Positions 22,733 to 31,737 of a stretch of DNA of 35,709 nucleotides are shown here, piece by piece; position 1 is the stretch's first letter; each line of letters begins with the position of its first letter. The notes under the pieces were generated by a model. The model was not told the DNA's origin, ran no database searches, and was given only the letters and a program-made list of their open reading frames with translations. The position numbers and the translations under genes are program-made. The DNA comes from Planctomycetaceae bacterium (GTDB lineage: Bacteria > Planctomycetota > Planctomycetia > Planctomycetales > Planctomycetaceae), in the NCBI GenBank assembly GCA_018699955.1, contig JABISG010000166.1, forward strand, positions 1 to 35,709. The letters run 5' to 3'.

Positions 22733-24913
22733 ATGCTTACAACTCACGCCATCGGCATCGATCTCGGAACCACATACTCCTGCATTGCCTATCTCAACGA
22801 GCATGGCGAGCCGGTCACGTTGCCTAATCAAGAGGGCGAACTTTCGACCCCGTCGGTCGTGCTGTTCGACGACAACGATGAAGTCATCGTCGGCACCGAG
22901 GCGCTACGCAATGCGATTCTTGAGCCGGAGCGTGTCGTACAAAACTCAAAACGGTTCATCGGCGATCCCGACCATCGTTGGAATGTTAACGGCAAGCCGT
23001 ACACTCCGGTTGACGTTGCGACGTTCGTGCTGAAAAAGATGATCTCGGCGGCGCAGGATCAGTTGGGGCCGATCGAGCAGGCCGTCATCACCGTGCCGGC
23101 GCAATTCAGCGACTATCAACGTCAGGCCACCGTGGCCGCCGGCCATCGCGCTGGGTTACAGCGGGTCGATATCATCAACGAACCAGTCGCCGCCGCGCTG
23201 TGCTATGTGTTGGGAAGTGAGGGGCTGTGGTTCACCGAATTGGCCGACGAACAGAAAATTCTCGTGTACGATCTCGGCGGCGGCACGTTCGATTTGTCGC
23301 TGGTGCGATATCAGAAGAACGAGGTTAGTGTTATCGCCAGCAGTGGCGATTTGAATCTGGGCGGAATCGATTGGAACCACGCACTCGAAGATGCCATCGC
23401 CAAACAGTTCAGAAAGGAATTTGGGGACGACCCAACGTCGGATCCTTCGAGCAAACAGTTCCTGGCGCTCGAGGCGGAGCAAACCAAGCGAAGCCTCTCA
23501 GTTCGGCCGCGTGCCGCCATGACCTGCCAGCACGCCGGTCGTCGCAAGACATATCAGGTCGAACAGGAGCGTTTTGAGAAACTGACCGCCTCGCTGGTCG
23601 AACACACGGCCGACATCACACGGCGGATGCTCAAAGAGAGTAAACATGGCTGGGGCCGAATTGACGTTGTGCTGACGACGGGCGGCTCCTCGCGAATGCC
23701 GATGATTCGCAATTGTCTGAAGTCGATGAGCGGCACGACGCTGAATACGTCACTCTCGCCTGATCAGTCGATCGCTCACGGAGCCACCTACTATGCCGGC
23801 ATGCTGCTGACCAACAGCAAATTCGCCCGTTCGATTCTCAACGATGACGCCAGTTCGCGACTGTCTCAGATTCGGCAGAAGAGTGTCAACGCGCGTGGGC
23901 TGGGCATCATGGTTCGCGAAGTGGAAACGAGCCATCGCGTGCCACATTATCTCATCAAGCCCAATACGTCGCTGCCGACGGAAGTCACTGAGACTTTCGG
24001 CACCGTTATGCCGAATCAACGGCGGGTTCACCTGCAGATTGTCGAAAGTGGACTCGACCCGAAACAGCCGCCGGTCAAACTCGGCGCGTGCATTATCGAC
24101 GATCTGCCCGCCAAGTTACCGGAAGGTTCCGAGATCGCCGTCACCATTCGTTACGATGAGCAGTCGCTCGTGCATGTCGATGCGAAAGATGTGACCAGCG
24201 GCAAACGGGCATCGACGAAGATCGTTCGTCACGAAAATCTCAAGCCGCAACTGGAATCGCCGAACGGCGATGAAGCCGACGTCACCACGCTGAAGGGCGA
24301 CGAGGACATCGCGAAACCGGCCGTTCGCAATCGGCCGCCGCGAGTTGAGTCGGCAAAACAGGCCGGCGCATCGCCGAAACGGAAACCGGCAGTTCGACCA
24401 GCGCCTAAGCCGCGACCGGTTCCACCTCCGAAACCAAAGAAGCGGCCCGCTCGGGTTGCCGCGTCGCGTTCGACGCTGGAAGAAGCCGATCAGCCGGTGG
24501 CGCTCTGTAACGACTGCGGTGAACCGCTCGACAACCAGGGACGCTGCGACAAGTGTGGCGTGAGAGCCACCCACAGGCAGGTCAAGCCGGCAACCCGCAG
24601 GAAAACGGCGAAGCCAGCCGGCGAATCTCGCAGCCAGAGAGGTGCGAAATCCAAACGCCGAAAAGCAACTCCTTCTCCTCGCCCTGTCCCGGCACCGCGA
24701 AAAAGAAATGCCGGAAGTCGCCCAGGTGTCATTCCCGCCCCGCCCAATCCCGATGAGATTATCGAGCTTGGCGATGACCTGCCCGCAAGCGGACGACGCA
24801 GGACGCAGCGATCGACGAATCGCGAAACGCAGCGTCCGACAAGGCCAAAACCACGCCAGCGACCGGCAGACCAGAACAGCGGCGAAGACGAATTCTGGGA
24901 ACTCTCCGAATGA
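22733..24913 (+). CDS. Hsp70 (DnaK-like) chaperone with zinc-ribbon, basic-rich tail (726 aa)
   Basis: The ATPase domain is well conserved: AIGIDLGTTYSCIAYLNEHG (phosphate-1), FVLKKMISAAQ, AVITVPAQFSDYQRQAT, DIINEPVAAALCYV, VYDLGGGTFDLSLV (phosphate-2), LTTGGSSRMPMIR (adenosine) and SIAHGATYYAGMLL. A beta substrate-binding region follows (about 385-500: VPHYLIKPNTSLPTEV, VHLQIVESG, IAVTIRYDEQSLVHVDAKDV). The normal helical lid is absent. In its place are about 210 residues rich in Lys, Arg and Pro, with a four-cysteine zinc ribbon at about 590-607 (LCNDCGEP, GRCDKCGV) and an acidic C-terminus. Start ATG 22733 has AGGAG fourteen bases upstream, which is long. No dnaJ or grpE is adjacent, so this is a specialised paralogue rather than the main dnaK. 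menC lies 51 bp downstream. Confidence 0.88.
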   Translation: MLTTHAIGIDLGTTYSCIAYLNEHGEPVTLPNQEGELSTPSVVLFDDNDEVIVGTEALRNAILEPERVVQNSKRFIGDPDHRWNVNGKPYTPVDVATFVLKKMISAAQDQLGPIEQAVITVPAQFSDYQRQATVAAGHRAGLQRVDIINEPVAAALCYVLGSEGLWFTELADEQKILVYDLGGGTFDLSLVRYQKNEVSVIASSGDLNLGGIDWNHALEDAIAKQFRKEFGDDPTSDPSSKQFLALEAEQTKRSLSVRPRAAMTCQHAGRRKTYQVEQERFEKLTASLVEHTADITRRMLKESKHGWGRIDVVLTTGGSSRMPMIRNCLKSMSGTTLNTSLSPDQSIAHGATYYAGMLLTNSKFARSILNDDASSRLSQIRQKSVNARGLGIMVREVETSHRVPHYLIKPNTSLPTEVTETFGTVMPNQRRVHLQIVESGLDPKQPPVKLGACIIDDLPAKLPEGSEIAVTIRYDEQSLVHVDAKDVTSGKRASTKIVRHENLKPQLESPNGDEADVTTLKGDEDIAKPAVRNRPPRVESAKQAGASPKRKPAVRPAPKPRPVPPPKPKKRPARVAASRSTLEEADQPVALCNDCGEPLDNQGRCDKCGVRATHRQVKPATRRKTAKPAGESRSQRGAKSKRRKATPSPRPVPAPRKRNAGSRPGVIPAPPNPDEIIELGDDLPASGRRRTQRSTNRETQRPTRPKPRQRPADQNSGEDEFWELSE

Positions 24914-24964
24914 TGCAGTTCGCAGCCGATTGACTCTCCGTTATCGCCATCGCAGAAAGTCCGA

Positions 24965-26077
24965 ATGAAGATCGACCGTATTGAGTTGTTCCACGTCGCG
25001 ATGCCGCTCATCTATCCGTGGCGAACCGCCTACGGGGAAGATGCCGCCATTCACTCGCTGCTGTGCCGCATGTCAAGTGGTTCGGTCGATGGCTGGGGCG
25101 AAAGCGCCCCCTTTGCTGCGCCTTGCTACAGCCCGGAATGGGCCGGCGGGATCTTCGCCGTCACCCGCGACTGGCTCGCACCGGCGCTATTGGGGCAAGA
25201 CGTCTCCAGTGGCGAAGATCTGCAGCAGACGCTTTCATTGTTCAAAGGGAATCCGTTTGCGAAAGCCGCGCTTGATACAGCCTGGTGGAGCCTCGATTGC
25301 AACATGCGAGACACGCCGCTGCATGTGGCATTGGGAGCGACGCGCGATGAAGTTGAGGTCGGTGCGGATTTCGGCGTGATGGATTCCATCGATGATTTGC
25401 TTGCCGGTGTCGGACAGGCAATCGATGACGGGTTCCCCCGCGTTAAGTTGAAGTTCCGTCCGGGCTGGGATGTTCCCATGCTCGAAGCAGTTCGAAAATC
25501 GCATCCCGATCACACCTTCCACATCGACTGCAACGGCGGTTACTCTCTGCGCGACATTGAACTGTTTCAGCAGATCGACAAGTTCAATTTGGCAATGATC
25601 GAGCAGCCGCTTGCGCACGACGATCTCATCGACCATGCCCGGCTGCAGGCGGAAATTCAAACGCCCGTCTGTCTTGATGAAAGCATCACACATCTGCGAA
25701 AGGCCGAACAGGCAGCGGCAATGAACTGTTGCCGATTCGTGAACGTCAAACCGGGCCGAGTCGGCGGATTGACCAATGCCGTCGCCATTCATAACGCCTG
25801 CCGCGATGCCGGCATTCCCTGCTGGGTGGGAGGCATGCTGGAAAGCGCAACGGGTTCGGCGCTTTGTGTCGCCTTGGCAATGCTCGACAACTTCACCTAC
25901 CCGGCCGACATCTTTCCCAGCAGCCGCTTCTACCACGAAGACCTGTCGGACCCAGCAGTCGAGTTGGTGCAATCGGCTGCCGGTGTTCCCAGCGTTCGCG
26001 CACTCCAGACGCTACCGGAACCAAACCCGGCACGGTTACAGGCACTGACTGTCCAACAGGTCGTGCTGAAAACGTAA
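24965..26077 (+). CDS. menC: Enolase-superfamily o-succinylbenzoate synthase / N-acylamino acid racemase (370 aa)
   Basis: Muconate-lactonizing subgroup of the enolase superfamily. The KxK motif is Lys161/Lys163 (RVKLKFRPGWD). The metal ligands are Asp188 (HIDCNGG), Glu213 (MIEQPL) and Asp238 (VCLDES). The second catalytic lysine is Lys262 (VNVKPGRVGGL). GGMLESATGSALCVALAM closes the barrel. The overall pattern best fits the OSBS/NSAR family, so it dehydrates SHCHC to o-succinylbenzoate in menaquinone synthesis, or racemises N-acylamino acids, or both. Sequence alone often cannot separate these. The menC symbol is therefore tentative, and no other men genes are in the window. It follows the Hsp70 gene by 51 bp, with a weak GAAAG before the ATG, and may be in the same transcript. 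Confidence 0.88.
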   Translation: MKIDRIELFHVAMPLIYPWRTAYGEDAAIHSLLCRMSSGSVDGWGESAPFAAPCYSPEWAGGIFAVTRDWLAPALLGQDVSSGEDLQQTLSLFKGNPFAKAALDTAWWSLDCNMRDTPLHVALGATRDEVEVGADFGVMDSIDDLLAGVGQAIDDGFPRVKLKFRPGWDVPMLEAVRKSHPDHTFHIDCNGGYSLRDIELFQQIDKFNLAMIEQPLAHDDLIDHARLQAEIQTPVCLDESITHLRKAEQAAAMNCCRFVNVKPGRVGGLTNAVAIHNACRDAGIPCWVGGMLESATGSALCVALAMLDNFTYPADIFPSSRFYHEDLSDPAVELVQSAAGVPSVRALQTLPEPNPARLQALTVQQVVLKT

Positions 26078-26100
26078 GCGACACCAACGCCGCCAATGGA

Positions 26101-26139
26101 GGTTCGTAGTGACCGCATTCATGCGGTTCGGTCGCTTCC
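26101..26139. repeat. Convergent-junction repeat, family B, copy 2
   Basis: Sequence starting GGTTCGTAGTGACCGCATTC with the palindrome ACCGCAT-TC-ATGCGGT. It is identical at 37 of 39 positions to 8646-8684. It lies between the convergent stops of menC (26077, plus) and msrA (26154, minus), the same setting as the other copy. Confidence 0.85.
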
Positions 26140-26153
26140 CAATCCTCACTGCA

Positions 26154-26624
26154 TCAGATGTGGCAACTCGAACGCCCGCCCTTGGCGATGTACTGCTGGT
26201 GGTACTCTTCGGCGCGATGAAAGACTGACGCCGCGACGATTTCGGTGGCGATGGGTTTACCCAAGCGGCCGCTCTCGTCGAGGTGCTGCCTCGACGCGGT
26301 TGCCAACTCCATTTGTTCGTCGCCGTGCGTGAAGATCGCCGTGCGGTACTGTGTGCCGAAGTCCGGTCCTTGACGATTCAATTGCGTGGGATTGTGACAT
26401 TGCCAAAAGACGTCAAGCAACTGCTGGTAGGTCACGCGTGCCGGATCGAAGGTCACCTCGACTGCCTCGGCATGTCCGGTGTTTCCGGTGCAGACTGTTT
26501 TGTAATCGGGCGACTCACTTTGTCCGCCGATGTAACCCACCTGGGTCTCGACGACTCCCTCGGTTTGCCGAAACGTTTCTTCAACACCCCAGAAGCAGCC
26601 CGCAGCAAACGTTGCTGTATTCAT
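26154..26624 (-). CDS. msrA: Peptide methionine sulfoxide reductase MsrA (156 aa)
   Basis: Reduces the S-epimer of methionine sulfoxide in proteins and free methionine, repairing oxidative damage; cytoplasmic. The active-site motif AAGCFWGVEETF has catalytic Cys10, close to the N-terminus as in the family. Other conserved parts are QVGYIGG, TGHAEAVEVTFDP, LLDVFWQCHNPT and FGTQYRTAIF. A C-terminal cysteine (GRSSCHI) can act as the resolving cysteine. Two ATGs are six bases apart. GGAG lies eight bases before the second (26624) but only two before the first (26630), so I chose 26624. Stand-alone gene, convergent with menC across a dispersed repeat. Confidence 0.95.
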   Translation of the reverse strand: MNTATFAAGCFWGVEETFRQTEGVVETQVGYIGGQSESPDYKTVCTGNTGHAEAVEVTFDPARVTYQQLLDVFWQCHNPTQLNRQGPDFGTQYRTAIFTHGDEQMELATASRQHLDESGRLGKPIATEIVAASVFHRAEEYHQQYIAKGGRSSCHI

Positions 26625-26668
26625 CGTCATATCTCCATAATGGCGCGACGCAGAACGTCAAAGACTTG

Positions 26669-26694
26669 CGTTCCCACACAGGAACGTGGGGACG
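26669..26694. repeat. GTTCCCAC-type palindromic repeat
   Basis: CGTTCCCAC (26669-26677) pairs with GTGGGGACG (26686-26694) through one G-T wobble, with an 8-base loop. The sequence resembles small palindromes of this type that I recall from several bacterial genomes. It lies upstream of msrA and downstream of the PSCyt2/PSD1 gene. One copy in this window. Confidence 0.45.
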
Positions 26695-26727
26695 AGAAGA
26701 CAGAATGCGGAAATGCGATTGATATAG

Positions 26728-26758
26728 AAAAGCCCGGTCTCTCAAAGAAAGACCGGGC
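26728..26758 (-). terminator. Intrinsic terminator after the PPC-PSCyt2/PSD1 unit
   Basis: On the minus strand a 9-bp perfect stem (GCCCGGTCT at 26732-26740 against AGACCGGGC at 26750-26758) with a 9-base loop is followed by TTTTCT. It lies 50 bases past the stop of the 820-aa gene, in the right orientation to end its transcript. It is the best intrinsic terminator in the window. Confidence 0.8.
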
Positions 26759-26807
26759 GCAGTTCGTCATGTCACAGTTTGTTCTGTCACAGTGCGGTGA
26801 ACTCTTC

Positions 26808-29270
26808 CTAGTGCTGGAAGAGGAACTCCTTTGAGTTCAGCACGGCCCAACCGACGTCTTCCAACGCCTGCTTGCGATCCTTGCTGCCGGCGATGTGTCT
26901 CTTGGAAGCTTCCATTTCTTCGGAAACCGGACGGCGGGCCAATGCCGACAGGTAGAGCGCCGTGATAATCTCTTCGTCGCTCTTCTTCTCGTTGAACATT
27001 TTCGCGATCCGGCTTTTGCCGTCTCGCAATTTGTTATGAACGACCGGGCCGTTGATCATTTGGAGCGCCTGAGACAGGTTCGATTCGCTCGATCGCTCGC
27101 ACCCACAGGCCATTTCGCGCTGTGGTTGGCCGAAAATCTTCAGGAAGTAATGATTGGTCGGCGGGTCAACCAGATCAACCGCCCGCGTCCCAGGTGGCAG
27201 ACCTTTGAAGTTCTCGGGGACACTGGTTACCTGGCAGATTGCGTCGAGCAGTTGCTCGGCCGACAGCAGCCGGGTGGTGGCGTGCGAGTTGTAGATTTCG
27301 TCGTCGGCGTTGAATTCGTTCTTCCGCGAACTCAACTGGTATAGCCGACTGTTCATGATTGTGCGGACAGCCCACTTACGGCTGAATTTGTTTTCGACAA
27401 ACTGCTTGGCCAACTCATCGAGCAGTACGGCATTGGACGGCGGATTGGAGTCACGGAAGTCGTCCACGGGTTCGACAATTCCGCGTCCCATCAGGTTGCC
27501 CCAAATGCGATTGACGGCTGCTTTGGCGAAGAACGGGTTGTCCGGAGCGGTCAACCAGTCGGCGAACACCGCTCGCCGGTCCTGATCGGCGGGAACATCG
27601 ACGTCGCCTTTGAGCAGCAAATGGACCTTCATTGTCTGTCCGGTGCGCGGCTGCTTAATCTCGCCAGACGATGCTGCGAAAATCACCTCGTCGGCGGGAT
27701 CGGTCCCCTTTTTGCGACCGATTCGTGTGAAGGCAGCGGCGATGCCGTAGTAGTTGTCCTGCGACCACCGCTCGAAGGGGTGGTTGTGGCATTTGGCACA
27801 CTGAATGCGAATGCCAAGGAATAGCTGGGCCGTCGTTTCGGTTGCATCGTTTGCATCGCGACTGGCGCGCCAATAGTTGGCTGCCGGGTTTTCGTACACG
27901 CTGCCCGATGCCGTTAACAGTTCGCGGGCGAATTGGTCGAGCGGCTTGTCTTGGTAAATGCCGTCGTAGATCCAGCGACGGAATTTGTAAACGCCAGTCG
28001 CGTTGAGCTTCTTGCTGTTCGATCGCAGGATGTCTCCCCAGCGGAGAGTCCAGAAGCCGGCGAATTCGGGGGAATCGACCAGTTGATCGACGAGTTTGTT
28101 TCGTTTGTCTTTGCCGGCATCGTCGAGGAAGGCAATCGCTTCATCGACTTTGGGCAGACGGCCCATCGTATCGAGATACGCACGCCGGACGAACTCTTCG
28201 TCAGTACACACATCGGACGGCAGGAACTGCAACTGTTTGAGTTTTGCGAAGGCAATCGTATCGACAAAGTTGTTCTCCGGCGGATTGCTCCAAGCGAAGC
28301 CTTTGACATCTTCCAGGAACGTCACGAAGCTGGTTTCCATCTTGTCGAGATAACGTGCGAGGATCGCAGTTTCTCCGCGCCCCACCTTTTCGACCGCGCC
28401 GTTTTTATCGACAGTTGCGACCGATTCGTTGGATGACGTGAAGACGGTTAACGCGGTGATGTCGCGAACGCTGCCGTCGCTGAAGTGACCGTTCACATAC
28501 AGTTGCTGCCTTGCTGCCGGCTGACGGAAGACGCGAACGCGCGGCAAGATGTCGATTTTTACGAGCGTGGGGGCATCGGCTTTGTCGATGCGAAGCCCTT
28601 CTCCGATCCAGTCGTGAAGAATCTGGTATGGCGGATCGCCTTTGATCAACCGGCGACCGCCCCCGTGGGCAACTTCCATTGACGGTTTCTTCAAGAGCAG
28701 GCTTTCAGCGGGATCGAGAACATTGGTGCGGCGACCGAAGAACTCGGTTCGCAATGTCATAATATCCAGCGGCGGATCGTATGCACGCAGTGAGAGGCGG
28801 AAGCCCGCTTTGCCGGACGGCGAACCGTGGCAGGCACCGGAATTACAACCGGCTTTGCTCAAGGCGGCCAGCGTTTCGATCTTGAAACTGACCGGGGAAG
28901 GCTTCTTCATGTTGACGACAGTGACTTCGATCGTCGATTCGACCGATCCCACCTTCGCGATAATCTTTGCCGTCCCGTTTCCGACCGGCAACGCGAGGGT
29001 CGATTCAATCTTTACCACCTGTGGATTCGACGAAGTGAACTCTGTGGCCAGCGTCAAATCGCGAACGAGTTCCCCGCCGTATTGGCCGGTGACGATCAAT
29101 TGCTGCCGCGCCCGATGGCCGGAAAGCTGAAACGCATTCGGCTGCAGCAAAATCGACTTCGGAGTGCCGACTTCAACCTGGGCGTCATCGGCCGAATAGG
29201 TCGTCGGCACGACGGTCGAAAGTAACGCGACAACTGCAAATCCTGTCAGAATCCGGTGTGTCTTTAACAT
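26808..29270 (-). CDS. Exported Ig-like/PSCyt2/PSD1 protein with two haem-type motifs (820 aa)
   Basis: Start ATG 29270 (AGGAG and AAGG 10 and 6 bases upstream) gives a signal peptide MLKTHRILTGFAVVALLSTV. ATG 29291 is in frame but lacks a ribosome site. Order: a bacterial Ig-like (BIG2-type) domain at about 35-120; a cytochrome-like CX4CH motif, GCNSGACHGSPSGKAGF (Cys142, Cys147, His148); a second Ig-like domain at about 240-320 (FSDGSVRDITALTVFTSS); DUF1549/PSCyt2 at about 335-545 with CAKCHNHPFERW (Cys491, Cys494, His495); and DUF1553/PSD1 at about 565-815, ending AVLNSKEFLFQH. Such multi-domain proteins are typical of planctomycetes; the role is unknown, and c-type haem binding is only suggested. 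It follows the PPC gene on the same strand and ends at an intrinsic terminator, so the two probably act together outside the membrane. Confidence 0.9.
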   Translation of the reverse strand: MLKTHRILTGFAVVALLSTVVPTTYSADDAQVEVGTPKSILLQPNAFQLSGHRARQQLIVTGQYGGELVRDLTLATEFTSSNPQVVKIESTLALPVGNGTAKIIAKVGSVESTIEVTVVNMKKPSPVSFKIETLAALSKAGCNSGACHGSPSGKAGFRLSLRAYDPPLDIMTLRTEFFGRRTNVLDPAESLLLKKPSMEVAHGGGRRLIKGDPPYQILHDWIGEGLRIDKADAPTLVKIDILPRVRVFRQPAARQQLYVNGHFSDGSVRDITALTVFTSSNESVATVDKNGAVEKVGRGETAILARYLDKMETSFVTFLEDVKGFAWSNPPENNFVDTIAFAKLKQLQFLPSDVCTDEEFVRRAYLDTMGRLPKVDEAIAFLDDAGKDKRNKLVDQLVDSPEFAGFWTLRWGDILRSNSKKLNATGVYKFRRWIYDGIYQDKPLDQFARELLTASGSVYENPAANYWRASRDANDATETTAQLFLGIRIQCAKCHNHPFERWSQDNYYGIAAAFTRIGRKKGTDPADEVIFAASSGEIKQPRTGQTMKVHLLLKGDVDVPADQDRRAVFADWLTAPDNPFFAKAAVNRIWGNLMGRGIVEPVDDFRDSNPPSNAVLLDELAKQFVENKFSRKWAVRTIMNSRLYQLSSRKNEFNADDEIYNSHATTRLLSAEQLLDAICQVTSVPENFKGLPPGTRAVDLVDPPTNHYFLKIFGQPQREMACGCERSSESNLSQALQMINGPVVHNKLRDGKSRIAKMFNEKKSDEEIITALYLSALARRPVSEEMEASKRHIAGSKDRKQALEDVGWAVLNSKEFLFQH

Positions 29271-29424
29271 CCTGGCCTTCTCCTGCAACATGATTGATCT
29301 TCGCCATGCTGGCCCGTGGACGAATACCGCCGACAGCCGTTTGATACCGGCGGTTCGCCTGTGAAAATCGCAAATCGAATTGTGGCTACGTGCCGCCCAT
29401 TCTTTTCTATTTGCCTATTGTCTT

Positions 29425-31737
29425 TTATTCAACGGTCACTTGAATCGCCGGCGATGTTGCCGACAGCTTCGCCTTACCGACCGTCGCGTCTCCCTTCACT
29501 GTAATATTCTTCACTGCACCCACAGCTGCGTCAGCCGCTGCCGAGAGGACAACTTCGACCTCGTTCTTGTCGGCCGGAATTGTTGCAGCCGCAGCAGTCA
29601 CTCCCTTAGGGAGGTTCTGCAAAGTTAAGGCAAGCGGTCCTGTGAATGCCGGGTTGCGGTTCACGGCGACCTTGAATTTCAGTTGGCCGCCTTTGGTCAG
29701 CTTGCCGTCACCGGCGTCGGCTGTCAACTGATACGGTGCTTGCAGCTTCAACCGCAGTCCCGGCAGAGGTTGTGCGACGGTGACTTTGCCCTGTTTGATC
29801 GTGCCGATGAGAACGGCAGTGAACTCTCCCAATGCGGCCTTGTCGGTTGCAGTGACGGTAATCTCTACTTCGTTCTTGTCTTTGGGAATCGGCTTCACAC
29901 CAACCGTCACGTTTCCGGGCAAGCCGCCCTTGGCGGGTGTCACGGCCAACGCGATCGCTTCGTTGAACCCTTTGGCACGTGTCGCCGTCACTTTAACTTT
30001 CGCGGTGAGGCTCTTGCCGAAAACGACGTCTTGCGTTTCAACTTTCAGGGAAATTTGTGCGGCGGATGCAACGCCCAAACCGACTGTGCCGGTCAGTGTG
30101 CGGGGCGGCCACAGCATGGCGGAGAATTTCGCCTTGAGAGCGTTTTCGACCGACGCTGACGATTCGTAATCTGCCGCGCCGATTTTCGCCCGGCCAACGA
30201 TTCGCACGAGTCCCAGTTTTCCCTTTGCCGCATCGGCAGCGGCAGAAACAGTCAGCACGACAGAGTTCTGACCCGTACCGATCACAGTAGGAATGCTCGT
30301 GAAACCGGCGGGCAAATCAATAGCCGCGATTTCAATCGGGCCGTTGTATCCCTTGCGTGCAGAAGTGACCGTGACCAAGGCCGTGCCACCTGCGGGAATA
30401 TTAAGCACGTCGGCAGTTGCCTGCAGTGCAAAGCCCGTTTCAACGGGGGCAACGTCTACTCGGTAAGCAAACGGGCTGCCACCCCGGCGATGCAGGTCCT
30501 CTACATACAGTGTGTAATCGCCGTCGGCGGGAAACGTGTAGCTGATGACGCCTTCGTTCGTGCCGGCGTCTTCTGCTTCAGAAACTTTACCACCGGCGGC
30601 GTTGAACAATCGCAGTACAAGATCGGCCGGCGAACCTTGTTGCCGGGTGATTCCGGAAAACGTAAACTTCTGTCCTTTCGTCGCCTTGAACACGAAGTGA
30701 TCGACGTCTCCAGGTTGGTTCAGTCGCCCATTCAGCGACGTCCCCAATTCCACGCGATTCGGCTTTTTGATGTCGTCGTTAGGTTCCTGTTCGACGTATT
30801 CGACACCGTTGCCAACCGACATCATCGCAAAGCCGCTGCTCAGTCCGCCGGCGCGTTTGCCGGCAACATTGACCCAATTCACCAACGGGTCTGATGGAAT
30901 CTGCACGAGCGAAGGTGCCACATCTTCGACGAACGCCCCGGCGAAATTCACGCTGACCGTTTGACCGCGTTGCCCGCCCATGGGGACCGGCACGCTGACG
31001 CAGGGAAAGTCACCCACCCGCAGCCGATACGCATACGTGCCGCCGCCCTGATAACGAATGTCGCGAAGTTCGATGAGGTAGTCGCCGCCCCTTTGGAACG
31101 TGTGACTCAATTGCGAATCGGAACTCAGTCCCGGCTCGTCGTCGCTGTAGGTCAACTCGTGGCCCCGCATGTCGAGAATTCGAATCATCGGATCGAGCGG
31201 GGAACCCAAACGGCGTGCCAACACTTCAAACGAAAGATGCTGACCCGCGGTGGCCTTGAACTTGTAATAGTTGTGGCTGAGCGAATCGATCACACCATCA
31301 ACGGCGACAGAGGACGCGATCTCCTGAGCGGCCGCCGGAGTTTTGTTGGCGCGGTTCTGTGCGATGGAAGGCAGATCGTCGATGACGAATAACCGCAACG
31401 AGGAAACACCGCCCGGTGTGGCGACGCGAATGCCATGCACGCCGGGAGTTGCGTTGGCGGGAACCGTAATTCGGTAAACCACCTGTGCGGCGTTCTTGCC
31501 GTTGTCCTTCACATCGGGCGACAACACCACCTGGGACGGAAAACTCGTCCACAATTCGGTCGCTCCGGCCAAGTTCGCGCCACGCAAAGTGACGTCGATG
31601 GACTGACCCGGCGCGACGGCCTGGGGTGACGTTGATGTGATCGACGGAACTTGCGCGTCGGCCGATGACGCCAAGCACACGATGAGTGCTGTCAGGCAAA
31701 CACCCCAAATCGAACGCGTGCGGCATTTCCACAACAT
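29425..31737 (-). CDS. Exported protein with two PPC domains and Ig-like C-terminus (770 aa)
   Basis: The chosen ATG 31737 (GGGGAG nine bases upstream) gives the signal peptide RSIWGVCLTALIVCLASSADA before QVPSI. Longer in-frame starts to 31974 lack a ribosome site. The mature protein begins with an IPT/TIG-like stretch (SITSTSPQAVAPGQSIDVTL). Two pre-peptidase C-terminal (PPC) domains follow: one with YYKFKATAGQHLSFEVLARR and YLIELRDIRYQGGGTYAYRL, the other with HFVFKATKGQKFTFSGITRQ and YTLYVEDLHRRGGSPFAYRV. The second half consists of repeated beta-sandwich segments rich in Ala, Lys and Val with recurring KDKNEVEITV/DKNEVEVVL-type strands. No protease domain is present. PPC domains usually bind or stabilise extracellular substrates. 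It lies 154 bp upstream of the PSCyt2/PSD1 gene, probably as one unit. Confidence 0.85.
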   Translation of the reverse strand: MLWKCRTRSIWGVCLTALIVCLASSADAQVPSITSTSPQAVAPGQSIDVTLRGANLAGATELWTSFPSQVVLSPDVKDNGKNAAQVVYRITVPANATPGVHGIRVATPGGVSSLRLFVIDDLPSIAQNRANKTPAAAQEIASSVAVDGVIDSLSHNYYKFKATAGQHLSFEVLARRLGSPLDPMIRILDMRGHELTYSDDEPGLSSDSQLSHTFQRGGDYLIELRDIRYQGGGTYAYRLRVGDFPCVSVPVPMGGQRGQTVSVNFAGAFVEDVAPSLVQIPSDPLVNWVNVAGKRAGGLSSGFAMMSVGNGVEYVEQEPNDDIKKPNRVELGTSLNGRLNQPGDVDHFVFKATKGQKFTFSGITRQQGSPADLVLRLFNAAGGKVSEAEDAGTNEGVISYTFPADGDYTLYVEDLHRRGGSPFAYRVDVAPVETGFALQATADVLNIPAGGTALVTVTSARKGYNGPIEIAAIDLPAGFTSIPTVIGTGQNSVVLTVSAAADAAKGKLGLVRIVGRAKIGAADYESSASVENALKAKFSAMLWPPRTLTGTVGLGVASAAQISLKVETQDVVFGKSLTAKVKVTATRAKGFNEAIALAVTPAKGGLPGNVTVGVKPIPKDKNEVEITVTATDKAALGEFTAVLIGTIKQGKVTVAQPLPGLRLKLQAPYQLTADAGDGKLTKGGQLKFKVAVNRNPAFTGPLALTLQNLPKGVTAAAATIPADKNEVEVVLSAAADAAVGAVKNITVKGDATVGKAKLSATSPAIQVTVE

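Noticed and set aside
24490..25011. Minus-strand frame opposite the Hsp70 tail and menC start
   Set aside because: Antisense shadow in a low-complexity, GC-rich region.
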